A stretch of DNA of 64,000 nt from Lacrimispora sp. BS-2 (lineage in GTDB: Bacteria; Bacillota; Clostridia; Lachnospirales; Lachnospiraceae): positions 372,001-436,000 of the forward strand of contig NZ_CP157940.1 of assembly GCF_040207125.1 (NCBI RefSeq), read 5' to 3'. This document shows positions 37,214-45,946 of the stretch, piece after piece. Within the stretch, counting starts at the first letter, position 1; each line of letters begins with the position of its first letter. The notes beneath the pieces are model-generated. The model was not told the DNA's origin. It made no database searches and was given only the letters and a program-made list of their open reading frames with translations. The position numbers and the translations under genes were made by a program.

Positions 37214-38095
37214 TCACACTTTATCGGTCGTCTTCTCGCCGAACAGTCCCGTAGGCTTGATCAGGAGAATGATGATTAGCAGAACAAAGGTAAATGCGTC
37301 ACTGAAGGTAGAATATCCCATGGCTACCAGGGCGGTTTCGCCAAGACCAAGGATAAAGCCTCCAATCACGGCACCTGGAATGCTGCCGATACCGCCGAAT
37401 ACTGCGGCAACAAAGCATTTTAAGCCAGGCAGAGAGCCGGAGAATGGGAATACGGTCATACGGTCCGTAAAATAAAGTACGGAGCCGACAGCAGCTAAAA
37501 GAGAGCCAATAGCAAAGGTAAAGGTGATGATGCGGTTGATTTTGATCCCCATAAGGGCGGCAGTATCATAATCCTTTGCAACTGCGCGCATGGCCATGCC
37601 AATTTTTGTCTTATTGATCAGGGTAATAAGCCCGTAAACAATAATAAGAGTCAGGACCGGCGTTAAGAATGTGACAAAGGATGCGGAAAGGCCGCCGATC
37701 TGATAGATCTTCTTTAGAAACGGAATTTCCGGATATCCCTTTGGCAGAGCCGTGAACAGATAGGTTGCCAGGTTCTGCAAAAGGTAAGAGACGCCGATGG
37801 CAGAGATCATGACGGACATTCTGGGAGCGGTGCGTAAAGGGCGGTAAGCTACCCGTTCAATGGATACCCCTAATAATACGGTGACCAGTAAAACCACTGG
37901 AATGGAAATGTACCATGGAAAACTTGCCATGGCAAATATCATAAAGTAACCTGCCATCATGAAGATGTCGCCGTGGGCGAAGTTAATGAGCCGCAGGATA
38001 CCGTAAACCAGGGTATAGCCAATGGCAATCAGCGCATAAGCGCCGCCCAGGGAGATACCGGTCAGGCACTGCTGGAAAAAGGTTGTAAGACTCAT
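37214..38095 (-). CDS. livH: Branched-chain amino acid ABC transporter permease LivH
   Basis: A 293-residue permease with about eight membrane segments and LivH signatures: GGAYALIAIGYTLVYGILRLINFAHGD near the N-terminus and FGGIGSIPGAVIGGF. Forms the channel with LivM. Confidence 0.93.
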   Translation of the reverse strand: MSLTTFFQQCLTGISLGGAYALIAIGYTLVYGILRLINFAHGDIFMMAGYFMIFAMASFPWYISIPVVLLVTVLLGVSIERVAYRPLRTAPRMSVMISAIGVSYLLQNLATYLFTALPKGYPEIPFLKKIYQIGGLSASFVTFLTPVLTLIIVYGLITLINKTKIGMAMRAVAKDYDTAALMGIKINRIITFTFAIGSLLAAVGSVLYFTDRMTVFPFSGSLPGLKCFVAAVFGGIGSIPGAVIGGFILGLGETALVAMGYSTFSDAFTFVLLIIILLIKPTGLFGEKTTDKV

Positions 38096-38214
38096 GTGGC
38101 GAAATGCCTCCTATCTGTTGAGTATGGAATATTGCTTGTGCAAATGGAACGAGTGGGGAAGGAAATACGTCCCCACTCATCTGGTAATGACTGCGTTATC
38201 ACGGTATCTTAATA

Positions 38215-39393
38215 TTATTTTACCGTAGTAGTCGTTAAAAATTTGAACTTGCCGTCTTCAATGGTCTTGATGAAGGCCATGTCTTTTTTTGCATCTCCAT
38301 TTTCATCAAAGGAAATGCTTCCGGTAACGCCGTCAATGGATACGCCTTTTAATGCTTCACAGATGGCAGCGCCGTCTGTGGAGCCTGCGGTTTCAATTGC
38401 CTTTAATGCGCTGAGGTAAGCATCATAGCCCAGTGCAGATACGGCCGGGATGATTTCGTCCTGCTTATTTTCCTTTAAATAGTTCTTAAAGCCGGAGATG
38501 AAGGCAGCTGCTTCCTCATTAGCCGGCTCTGCTTCGTCAAAGAAGGTGGAAAGAACAACGCCTTCTGCGGAATTGCCGGCGTTTTCAATGATGGTGGAAT
38601 TCTCCCATGTATCGCCTGCAGCGATGGTAGCTGTAATTCCAAGTTCACGGGCCTGTTTGATGATGAGAGGAGCCGTGGTTATGGAAGAAGGTGCAAAGAT
38701 GATGTCAGGATTCTGAGCCTTGATGTTTGTAAGGATCGCCTTAAAATCGGTCTGGTTGGTCTGGAACTGTTCTTCGCTTACAACAGTGCCGCCTAATTCT
38801 GTGAATGCTGTTTTGAAGAAGGAACCAAGGCCGGAGGAATAATCATCTCCTAACTGGGTGATGACGGCAGCCGTCTTTGCCCCGTTGTCATTGGCATAAT
38901 TGGCCATGACCGTACCCTGGAACGGATCCAGGAAGCATACCCGGAAATAGAAATCATTTCCCTGGGTTACCTGAGGGTTGGTACAGGAGGCGCCTATGGC
39001 AGGAATTTTTGCATCTGCAAATATCTGTCCTGCGGCAATGGAAACACCGGAGCCATAGCTTCCAAGCACAACGGAGACCTTTTCACTGACAAGCTTCTGT
39101 GCTGCGTTGACTGCTTCCGTTTTATCGGATTTGTTATCCACTTCCACCAGTTTTACCTGATACTCTTCTCCACCGATTTTAACCGTTGGATGGGTCTTGT
39201 TTGCATAGCGCATTCCCAGGACTTCCTGTAACCCGCCGCCCCCGTTTTCTCCGGTGGTAGGTTCGAACACGCCGATCTTAACGACCTTTTCACCATCGGA
39301 AGCAGAAGATGAGGAACCAGTGCTGCAACCGGCAATCAGGCTGGCAGTCATACATGCTGCAAGAGTGATTGCAAATACTTTTTTTAATTTCAT
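38215..39393 (-). CDS. livJ: Branched-chain amino acid-binding lipoprotein LivJ
   Basis: A 392-residue exported lipoprotein. The signal peptide ends in SLIAGC, with Cys23 as the lipidated residue, followed by a serine-rich linker. The mature part is a type I periplasmic-binding fold (VKIGVFEPTTGENGGGG, ASCTNPQVTQGNDFYFR). It captures leucine/isoleucine/valine or related amino acids for LivHMGF. AGGAGGATAATC precedes the start. Confidence 0.92.
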   Translation of the reverse strand: MKLKKVFAITLAACMTASLIAGCSTGSSSSASDGEKVVKIGVFEPTTGENGGGGLQEVLGMRYANKTHPTVKIGGEEYQVKLVEVDNKSDKTEAVNAAQKLVSEKVSVVLGSYGSGVSIAAGQIFADAKIPAIGASCTNPQVTQGNDFYFRVCFLDPFQGTVMANYANDNGAKTAAVITQLGDDYSSGLGSFFKTAFTELGGTVVSEEQFQTNQTDFKAILTNIKAQNPDIIFAPSSITTAPLIIKQARELGITATIAAGDTWENSTIIENAGNSAEGVVLSTFFDEAEPANEEAAAFISGFKNYLKENKQDEIIPAVSALGYDAYLSALKAIETAGSTDGAAICEALKGVSIDGVTGSISFDENGDAKKDMAFIKTIEDGKFKFLTTTTVK

Positions 39394-39464
39394 AATGATT
39401 ATCCTCCTTTATATGTATCTAGTGCAAACACAACTGTCTCTGTAGCAGATACACGTTGCATTAT

Positions 39465-39493
39465 ATTATATACAGAAGATCACAAAAGTGCAA
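39465..39493 (-). promoter_or_regulatory. Promoter of the liv operon
   Basis: On the minus strand: TTGCAC (39493-39488), 17-bp spacer, TATAAT (39470-39465), followed by a leader of about 65 bases to livJ. A/T-rich sequence just upstream (39494-39538) could act as an UP element. Confidence 0.75.
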
Positions 39494-39538
39494 GAAAAAA
39501 ATGAAAGAAAATAATAATATAAAGAAAAATATTAATTT

Positions 39539-39694
39539 AACCGAATCAAGTAAGTCCCCCACTTCAAATACGAAAAGCGTTAAGTGTGTGTGGGACTTGC
39601 TTGTATCAGGTGGAGTACAAGCTCCACCTGACAAGCAGCGATAGCTGCTATTCGGTTATGAGCAAGTAGCGAAGCGGATTGCGAATATCCGCTT
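39539..39694. other. Orphan multibranched structured element between pyrG and livJ
   Basis: Four strong inverted repeats in 156 bp. An outer stem AACCGAAT (39539-39546)/ATTCGGTT (39650-39657) encloses three hairpins: CAAGTAAGTCCCCCAC with GTGTGGGACTTGCTTG, CAGGTGGAG/CTCCACCTG (9 perfect bp), and AGCAGC/GCTGCT with a GATA loop. A fourth, AAGCGGAT/ATCCGCTT, follows outside. It lies outside both the pyrG terminator and the liv promoter, so it is not the leader of either gene. It could be a structured RNA, a MITE, or the scaffold-RNA end of an IS200/IS605-type relic. Strand unknown; no family was recognised. Confidence 0.65.
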
Positions 39695-39701
39695 GACCCA
39701 T

Positions 39702-39750
39702 AAAACAGGGAGCCCGGACCCTTGATAAGAGTCCGGACTCCCTGTTTTAT
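39702..39750. terminator. pyrG terminator
   Basis: AAAACAGGGAG pairs with CTCCCTGTTTT, with inner CCGGAC/GTCCGG, giving a long stem with T-runs on both strands. It follows pyrG on the minus strand. Confidence 0.9.
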
Positions 39751-39765
39751 CTTAAACCTGATTGT

Positions 39766-41370
39766 TTATTGGTCTTCAATGGCCGCACCGATGAATTCCC
39801 GAAACAGCGGATGGGGTCTGTTTGGCCTTGATTTAAACTCGGGATGAGCCTGGGTGGCCAGAAACCAGGGGTGGGAAGGAATTTCCACCATTTCCACAAT
39901 TCTCCCGTCAGGCGAAATGCCGGAAAGCTTCATTCCTGCATTTACCAGATCTTCACGGTAGTCATTGTTTACTTCGTAACGGTGTCTGTGACGCTCATGG
40001 ATCAGCTCTTCTCCGTATACTTTATAAGCCCTGGAAGACTTGTCCAGCACACAGGGATAGGATCCAAGGCGCAGAGTTCCGCCGATGTCCTCAATGCCGT
40101 CCTGGTCAGGCATTAAGTGGATGACCGGGTGGGTGGTGTCCGTGTCAAGCTCTGAGGTATGGGCGTCGGAAAATCCCACTACATGGCGGGCAAACTCCAC
40201 GATGGCCATCTGCATGCCAAGACAGAGGCCGAGGAATGGGATGTTGTTTTCCCGGGCATAACGGATGGATGAAATCTTTCCTTCAATACCCCGGCTGCCA
40301 AAACCGCCAGGAACTAAAATCCCGCTTACATCGCTGAACAAACTGGCTGCGTTCTCATCGGTAACAAGTTCTGAATCGATCCATTTAATATGAACCTTGG
40401 CCCGGTGGAATACACCGCCGTGCTTTAATGCTTCCACTACGGAAATATAGGCGTCGTGAAGCTGGATGTACTTGCCTACCAGGGCGACTGTCACTTCCTT
40501 TTCCGGATGCTTCCAGTTTTCGATCATGGAAGTCCACTCCGTCAGATCAGGCTTTGGGCATGGGAGGTTTAAGCTTTCACATGCGACTTCCGCTAAATGC
40601 TCTTCCTCCATGGCAAGAGGAAGTTCATATAATACTTCCACATCCAGATTCTGGAGTACATGGGTCTTGGGAACGTTACAGAATTGTGCGATCTTGCTTC
40701 GGATCCCGTCATCAAGGGGCAGTTCAGAACGGCATACAATGATGTCGGGCTGGATACCCATTCCCTGTAAGTCTTTTACACTGGACTGGGTCGGTTTGGT
40801 TTTCAGTTCGCCGGAAACCTTTAGATATGGAACCAGGGTCACGTGGATGAGAATGACATTCTCGTGGCCTGCTTCGTGCTGGAATTGACGGATCGCTTCG
40901 AGGAATGGCTGGCTTTCAATGTCGCCTACCGTTCCGCCTACTTCTATGATGGCGATCTCTGTTTCAGAGGAGTTGCTGTTGCTGCAGTGAAAACGGCTTT
41001 TGATTTCGTCGGTAATATGAGGGATAACCTGTACGGTGCCTCCCCCGAAGTCCCCGCGCCGTTCACGGGTCAGTACGGTCCAGTAGACCTTACCGGTGGT
41101 AACGTTGGAATTCTGAGTCAGGTTTTCGTCGATAAAACGTTCGTAGTGGCCAAGGTCAAGATCGGTTTCAGCGCCGTCCTCGGTGACGAAAACCTCACCA
41201 TGCTGTACTGGATTCATGGTGCCTGGATCCATGTTGATGTAGGGATCAAATTTCTGCATCGTGACTTTGTAGCCTCTTGCCTTTAGCAGACGTCCAAGAG
41301 ATGCTGCGGTAATACCTTTGCCAAGCCCGGACACGACTCCTCCGGTGACAAATACGTATTTCACTGACAT
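39766..41370 (-). CDS. pyrG: CTP synthase
   Basis: A 534-residue CTP synthase converting UTP to CTP with glutamine. The N-terminal synthetase domain starts [17 protein letters not shown]; the C-terminal glutaminase has the catalytic Cys in [10 protein letters not shown] and the His/Glu in [13 protein letters not shown] [12 protein letters not shown] 41370 is chosen because AAAGGAGG lies ten bases upstream; a longer frame to 41430 has no ribosome site. Confidence 0.95.
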   Translation of the reverse strand: MSVKYVFVTGGVVSGLGKGITAASLGRLLKARGYKVTMQKFDPYINMDPGTMNPVQHGEVFVTEDGAETDLDLGHYERFIDENLTQNSNVTTGKVYWTVLTRERRGDFGGGTVQVIPHITDEIKSRFHCSNSNSSETEIAIIEVGGTVGDIESQPFLEAIRQFQHEAGHENVILIHVTLVPYLKVSGELKTKPTQSSVKDLQGMGIQPDIIVCRSELPLDDGIRSKIAQFCNVPKTHVLQNLDVEVLYELPLAMEEEHLAEVACESLNLPCPKPDLTEWTSMIENWKHPEKEVTVALVGKYIQLHDAYISVVEALKHGGVFHRAKVHIKWIDSELVTDENAASLFSDVSGILVPGGFGSRGIEGKISSIRYARENNIPFLGLCLGMQMAIVEFARHVVGFSDAHTSELDTDTTHPVIHLMPDQDGIEDIGGTLRLGSYPCVLDKSSRAYKVYGEELIHERHRHRYEVNNDYREDLVNAGMKLSGISPDGRIVEMVEIPSHPWFLATQAHPEFKSRPNRPHPLFREFIGAAIEDQ

Positions 41371-41428
41371 AACAGTGTAACCTCCTTTTGTGATATTGTG
41401 ATAGTATGTGAATAATTTCAAAAACGAC

Positions 41429-41434
41429 ATTATA
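41429..41434 (-). promoter_or_regulatory. Possible -10 box of pyrG
   Basis: TATAAT on the minus strand, about 60 bases before the pyrG start. No good -35 is seen at 16-18 bp. The leader does not show an obvious C-tract/attenuator. Confidence 0.4.
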
Positions 41435-41584
41435 CAGCTATTTTTTGAAAAAATCCAGAGTCTTATGAAAAAAACTTAGAATATTAAGTGTAAAAATTTG
41501 CATGGAAGCTTTCCTATGATAAAAAAACTCATTGCTGTTAAATAAAACCAGCCCGGTGTTTATAAGGATTTAATAATTCTTTTC

Positions 41585-41613
41585 TTGATTTATGGGGAAA
41601 CTGACACTATAAT
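41585..41613 (+). promoter_or_regulatory. Promoter of ftsH
   Basis: TTGATT (41585-41590), 17-bp spacer, TATAAT (41608-41613), about 50 bases before the ftsH start. Confidence 0.75.
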
Positions 41614-41664
41614 GATAGAGGTATAAAATGGGTAGAAACTATCCGGATTGGAGAATTCACACAG

Positions 41665-43644
41665 ATGGATAACAAGAATCAAAATAATAATAAGATGCCG
41701 AAGAATGCCCAAGCTATCGCCATATGGGTCATCGCGTTTCTTATTGCGGTAGCAGGGATCTCTTATCTCCACGGCGCAATTACGATGCGGGCCAATAAGG
41801 AGCTGAGCTATGACACCTTTATGAATATGGTAGATAATAAGCAGGTGGAGTCGGTTAATGTAGAAGATTCAAAGATCACTATCAAACCCAAGAAAACCTG
41901 GGAAGGATATAAGCCTGGCGTTTCCTATTATACGGTAAGGATGGACAACGATTTAAATCTTGCTGAGCGGCTTCGCACTGCCGGAGTGGAAACCCTGCGG
42001 ACCCGCCGTGACGGCAACTTTTTCATTCAGACCATTGTCAGCTATCTGCTTTTGTTTGCTGCCATGGGATTCCTTTTGAATTTCATGATGCGCAGGGTCG
42101 GCGGAGGCGGACTCATGGGCGTGGGAAAGAGCAACGCCAAGGTTTATGTGCAGAAGGAAACAGGTATTACCTTTAAGGACGTGGCAGGTGAAGATGAGGC
42201 AAAGGAATCCTTAACTGAAATCGTGGATTTCCTCCATAATCCGGGAAAATATACAAAGATCGGAGCAAAGCTTCCCAAGGGAGCGCTCCTTGTAGGCCCC
42301 CCCGGAACAGGAAAAACCCTGCTTGCCAAGGCGGTTGCAGGAGAGGCCCATGTTCCCTTTTATTCTCTGTCCGGTTCTGATTTTGTAGAGATGTTTGTAG
42401 GTGTGGGAGCTTCCCGTGTCCGGGATTTATTTAAGCAGGCCCAGGAATCCGCTCCCTGTATTATTTTTATAGACGAGGTAGATGCCATCGGAAAGAGCCG
42501 TGATTCCAAATTCGGCGGAGGAAACGATGAGAGAGAGCAGACCTTAAACCAGCTGCTTTCTGAGATGGATGGTTTTGATTCCTCTAAGGGACTTTTAGTT
42601 CTGGCAGCAACCAACCGTCCTGAGATCCTGGATCCTGCTCTTCTCCGTCCGGGCCGTTTTGACCGCCGGATCATTGTGGATAAGCCGGATCTAAAAGGCC
42701 GTGTGGATATCTTAAAGGTTCATGCAAGGGATGTGCTTCTTGACGATACCGTTGATTTAGATGCCATTGCTCTGGCAACCTCAGGAGCCGTTGGTTCTGA
42801 TCTTGCCAACATGATCAATGAATCTGCTATCCTGGCGGTGAAGAACGGCCGTCATTCGGTGTCTCAGAAGGACTTATTTGAGGCTGTGGAAGTGGTGCTT
42901 GTAGGTAAGGAGAAAAAGGACCGCGTCCTTAACAAGGAGGAGCGTCGCATTGTTTCTTATCACGAAGTGGGACACGCCCTGGTCAGCGCCCTTCAAAAGG
43001 ATTCAGAGCCTGTGCAGAAAATCACCATTGTTCCAAGAACCATGGGTGCTTTGGGATATGTAATGCATGTGCCGGAAGAAGAAAAGTTCTTAAATTCCAG
43101 GAAAGAGCTTCATGCCATGCTGGTAGGCTATCTGGCCGGCCGCGCGGCAGAAGATATTGTCTTTGACACCGTAACCACCGGTGCTGCCAATGATATTGAA
43201 CAGGCTACCAAGGTGGCGCGGGCCATGATCACCCAGTACGGCATGTCGGAGAAATTTGGCCTTATGGGGCTGGCAACCAAGGAAGACCAGTACTTAAGCG
43301 GACGTACCGTAATGAACTGTGCGGAAGCCACTGCTTCCCAGGTAGATGAGGAAGTCATGAAGATGCTCAAGGAAGCTTATGAAGAAGCCAAGAGCCTTCT
43401 GGCGGAGAACCGGGATGTAATGGATAAGATCGCAGAATTCCTGATTGAGAGAGAGACCATTACCGGTAAGGAATTCATGAAGATATTCAGGGAGGCAAAG
43501 GGAATTCCGGAGCCAGAGGAAGAGAATAAGGATTCTGAGAACGGCGAAGGGACAAAGGAAGTGGAAGACGGCCTTTCCGATTGGACAGATGAAAAGAAAG
43601 AAATGAAAGAATCTGTTTTAGACGTTGGAAATATTAAAGATTAA
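41665..43644 (+). CDS. ftsH: ATP-dependent zinc metalloprotease FtsH
   Basis: A 659-residue membrane protease. Two transmembrane segments (about residues 11-33 and 115-135) flank an extracytoplasmic loop; the AAA module has Walker A GPPGTGKT, Walker B IIFIDEVDAIG and the second-region-of-homology arginines in LRPGRFDRR; the zinc site is HEVGH with a downstream glutamate. It degrades membrane and short-lived regulatory proteins. The C-terminus is acidic and low in complexity. Confidence 0.95.
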   Translation: MDNKNQNNNKMPKNAQAIAIWVIAFLIAVAGISYLHGAITMRANKELSYDTFMNMVDNKQVESVNVEDSKITIKPKKTWEGYKPGVSYYTVRMDNDLNLAERLRTAGVETLRTRRDGNFFIQTIVSYLLLFAAMGFLLNFMMRRVGGGGLMGVGKSNAKVYVQKETGITFKDVAGEDEAKESLTEIVDFLHNPGKYTKIGAKLPKGALLVGPPGTGKTLLAKAVAGEAHVPFYSLSGSDFVEMFVGVGASRVRDLFKQAQESAPCIIFIDEVDAIGKSRDSKFGGGNDEREQTLNQLLSEMDGFDSSKGLLVLAATNRPEILDPALLRPGRFDRRIIVDKPDLKGRVDILKVHARDVLLDDTVDLDAIALATSGAVGSDLANMINESAILAVKNGRHSVSQKDLFEAVEVVLVGKEKKDRVLNKEERRIVSYHEVGHALVSALQKDSEPVQKITIVPRTMGALGYVMHVPEEEKFLNSRKELHAMLVGYLAGRAAEDIVFDTVTTGAANDIEQATKVARAMITQYGMSEKFGLMGLATKEDQYLSGRTVMNCAEATASQVDEEVMKMLKEAYEEAKSLLAENRDVMDKIAEFLIERETITGKEFMKIFREAKGIPEPEEENKDSENGEGTKEVEDGLSDWTDEKKEMKESVLDVGNIKD

Positions 43645-43669
43645 AGATATTAAAGATTAAAGACATTCA

Positions 43670-43714
43670 GGCAGCTGATGCATGGACAGAGCCGTGCAGC
43701 AGCTGCCTTTTTTA
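43670..43714 (+). terminator. ftsH terminator
   Basis: GGCAGCTG pairs with CAGCTGCC, with an inner TGCATGG/CGTGCA stem, followed by TTTTTTAT. Confidence 0.85.
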
Positions 43715-43742
43715 TCCATTGACCGCTGGTTCCATAATTTTA

Positions 43743-43771
43743 TTGTAAGAAAAGAAGATTTTTGTTATAAT
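43743..43771 (+). promoter_or_regulatory. Promoter of the Wadjet operon
   Basis: TTGTAA (43743-43748), 17-bp spacer, TATAAT (43766-43771). The transcript would have a leader of about 160 bases before jetA. Confidence 0.7.
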
Positions 43772-43824
43772 AGAAAGAAAGAGGCCTTGGATTAAACGAA
43801 TAACCCGTGAAAACGAAGATCAAT

Positions 43825-43859
43825 CGGCTGTCATAAATCGTGATAGCCGTTTCTTTTTG
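43825..43859 (+). terminator. Terminator-like hairpin in the Wadjet leader
   Basis: CGGCTGTCA pairs with TGATAGCCG around a 7-base loop and is followed by TTTCTTTTTG. It lies after the promoter and about 80 bases before jetA, so transcripts would have to pass it. No upstream leader peptide or known riboswitch was recognised, and an alternative antiterminator stem is not obvious. Confidence 0.6.
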
Positions 43860-43937
43860 TCTGCTTTTATAAGATAAGGCCGGTAATTCATGGTTTAAGT
43901 TAAAGGAAGCAGAAAAACAGGAGATGAACAGAAACAA

Positions 43938-45299
43938 ATGATATTAATGAATGAGATACCGGACCGGTTCTGGGGATTGTTCCGTTCCATTAACCGGTCC
44001 ACCTACATAGAAGCTTTGTTAAAAATCAATGAGGAATATGAATACAGCAATTACTTTTTAAGCCGTGAGGTCTGCATTCAGGTTTTAGAGGAGTATTTTG
44101 CTGCGAAACGGCTGGTCATCTGGCAGGATGAGCTGGAAGATGAGGCGGATGCCTTAGAGCCTCCTGCGTCCAGGGTCTTAAACTGGCTATTAAGGGCAGG
44201 CTGGCTTCGGAAAGTGGATGACTATGCCTCCATGACGGTCAATATCGTAATCCCTGATTATGCTGCCGTCATGATCGAGGCATTTTTTAAGCTTGCAAGT
44301 GATGAAGAGGATGAGACCCAGATTTACATCCAGAATGTTTATGCCATTCTGTTCTCCTTGAAGAATGATCCAAGAGCCGGGATAAGCCTTTTGAATACGG
44401 CTTATGTCAATACAAAGCGGCTTAACAAGACTTTACAGGACATGCTTCACAACATGGACAAATTCTTTGCAAGCCTTTTGGAGCAGAGGGCATATGGGGA
44501 ACTGTTAAAGGAACATCTGGAAGGATATGTGGAGGAGATTGTAAAAAAGAAATACCACTTATTAAAGACTTCAGATAATTTTTATCTTTACAAAAATGAT
44601 ATCAAGCGGTGGATCAGCTCCATGCGGGAAGATGGAGAATGGATGGAACAGATGAGCCGCCGCAGCGGCCAGAAGGTGACGGCAGCAGATATTGGGGAAA
44701 AGCTGGATCAGATCGAAAGAGGATTTGATGATATCGAACACCGCATTGCCAATATGGACAGGGAGCATTCCCGGTATATCCGCGCAACCGTTACAAGGCT
44801 TAATTATCTGTTAAATCAGGAAGACAGCATGAAAGGGCTTGTTATCAGGCTTTTAAATCACCTGTCTGAGTCTGAGGACCAGGATGAGGCTATAAAAGAA
44901 GTGGGAAGCCACATGAATTTATCCCAGATATCCATTCTCTCTGAAAAATCCCTTTATAAAAAGAGAAGGGCCAGGTCAGGCTTTAAGGAGAATTTAATGC
45001 CTGAGGAAGAGGCTGTGGAGCTTACCATGGAAGAGGTCCTGGATTTAAACCGTTTAAAAAGCCGCTACAGCGGTCAGGAGATCGAAAACTACATCGAAGC
45101 CCATCTGGAAAATGGCCGCATGGAGGTAAAGGAAGATACGGTTCATTCCCCTGAGGAATTTGAAAAGCTGATCCTTGCCTATGATTACTCCACCAGAAGG
45201 AAAAGCCTGTATCAGGTGGAGGATCAGGAGACGGAGCTCATTGACAACGGCAGGTACCGCTATCCCAAGCTGGTATTTGTAAGGAGGAAAGAATCATGA
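43938..45299 (+). CDS. jetA: Wadjet defence protein JetA (MukF-like kleisin)
   Basis: A 453-residue protein with winged-helix-like segments at the N-terminus and a mainly helical middle (KITAADIGEKLDQIERGFDDIEHRIANMDREH type coiled coil), matching the JetA/DUF5716-like kleisin. In Wadjet it bridges the SMC-like JetC heads and helps recognise and restrict circular plasmids. The start is not certain: AGGAG lies 14 bases before ATG 43938, and ATG 43947 is in frame. First of four contiguous genes. Confidence 0.8.
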   Translation: MILMNEIPDRFWGLFRSINRSTYIEALLKINEEYEYSNYFLSREVCIQVLEEYFAAKRLVIWQDELEDEADALEPPASRVLNWLLRAGWLRKVDDYASMTVNIVIPDYAAVMIEAFFKLASDEEDETQIYIQNVYAILFSLKNDPRAGISLLNTAYVNTKRLNKTLQDMLHNMDKFFASLLEQRAYGELLKEHLEGYVEEIVKKKYHLLKTSDNFYLYKNDIKRWISSMREDGEWMEQMSRRSGQKVTAADIGEKLDQIERGFDDIEHRIANMDREHSRYIRATVTRLNYLLNQEDSMKGLVIRLLNHLSESEDQDEAIKEVGSHMNLSQISILSEKSLYKKRRARSGFKENLMPEEEAVELTMEEVLDLNRLKSRYSGQEIENYIEAHLENGRMEVKEDTVHSPEEFEKLILAYDYSTRRKSLYQVEDQETELIDNGRYRYPKLVFVRRKES

Positions 45300-45946
45300 C
45301 CTATGAAGAAAGTGCTGGCATTATCAGCCAGATTCCATATTATGACGCCCTGGGACAGGGGGAAAAGGATGAAGTAAGGGCAGGCTTAAAGCTTCTTCTT
45401 CAGCAGACCTTTGTTCTGGAGCACAAGTACGACAAGCGGACAAGCCGGTTTGCCTTTAACCCGGAATTTAAAATCTGCAACAAGCATCTGGAATTTATCC
45501 GGGCCTATCTGGCTGTCAGCGGAGTGGCTGTTATGGAAAACAGCCAGCTTGGTATTATTTATATCCAGGGAGAAAACACGGTGGGAGACAAGCTTCCCAA
45601 ACTGGCCACCCTTTATCTGCTGATCTTAAAGCTGATCTATGATGAGCAGATGGCGGCAGTTTCCACCAGCGTCAACATCTACACCACATTAAGCGAGATC
45701 CATGAAAAGCTGGGAAATTACCGCTTATTTAAGAAACAGCCAGCACCCACGGAAATCCGCCGGGCAATCACATTGTTAAAAAAGTATCAGATTCTGGAGC
45801 CTCTGGATATTTTGGAGGACTTGGATGGGGACAGCCGCATGATCATCTATCCCTGTATCAATGTGGTGCTGTTCGGAGATGACGTGCGGGCCCTGTTAGA
45901 AGCATTTGGAGAAGGAGACGATGACGATGACGAATCAGAAATTTGA
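45296..45946 (+). CDS. jetB: Wadjet defence protein JetB (MukE-like)
   Basis: A 216-residue DUF4194-type protein, the KITE (MukE-like) subunit. Typical features are the ending YPCINVVLFGDDVRALLE and the preceding winged-helix-like segment PAPTEIRRAITLLKKYQILEPLD. It overlaps jetA by 4 bp and jetC by 20 bp. Confidence 0.82.
   Translation: MTYEESAGIISQIPYYDALGQGEKDEVRAGLKLLLQQTFVLEHKYDKRTSRFAFNPEFKICNKHLEFIRAYLAVSGVAVMENSQLGIIYIQGENTVGDKLPKLATLYLLILKLIYDEQMAAVSTSVNIYTTLSEIHEKLGNYRLFKKQPAPTEIRRAITLLKKYQILEPLDILEDLDGDSRMIIYPCINVVLFGDDVRALLEAFGEGDDDDDESEI

Noticed and set aside
39394..39464. T-box or amino acid riboswitch in the livJ leader
   Set aside because: The transcribed leader is only about 65 bases and lacks a T-box motif or antiterminator; the structured element is upstream of the promoter.
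39456..39644. 62-codon open frame upstream of livJ
   Set aside because: It crosses the liv promoter and the structured element and has no ribosome site. It could be a relic of a transposase end, but this cannot be shown.
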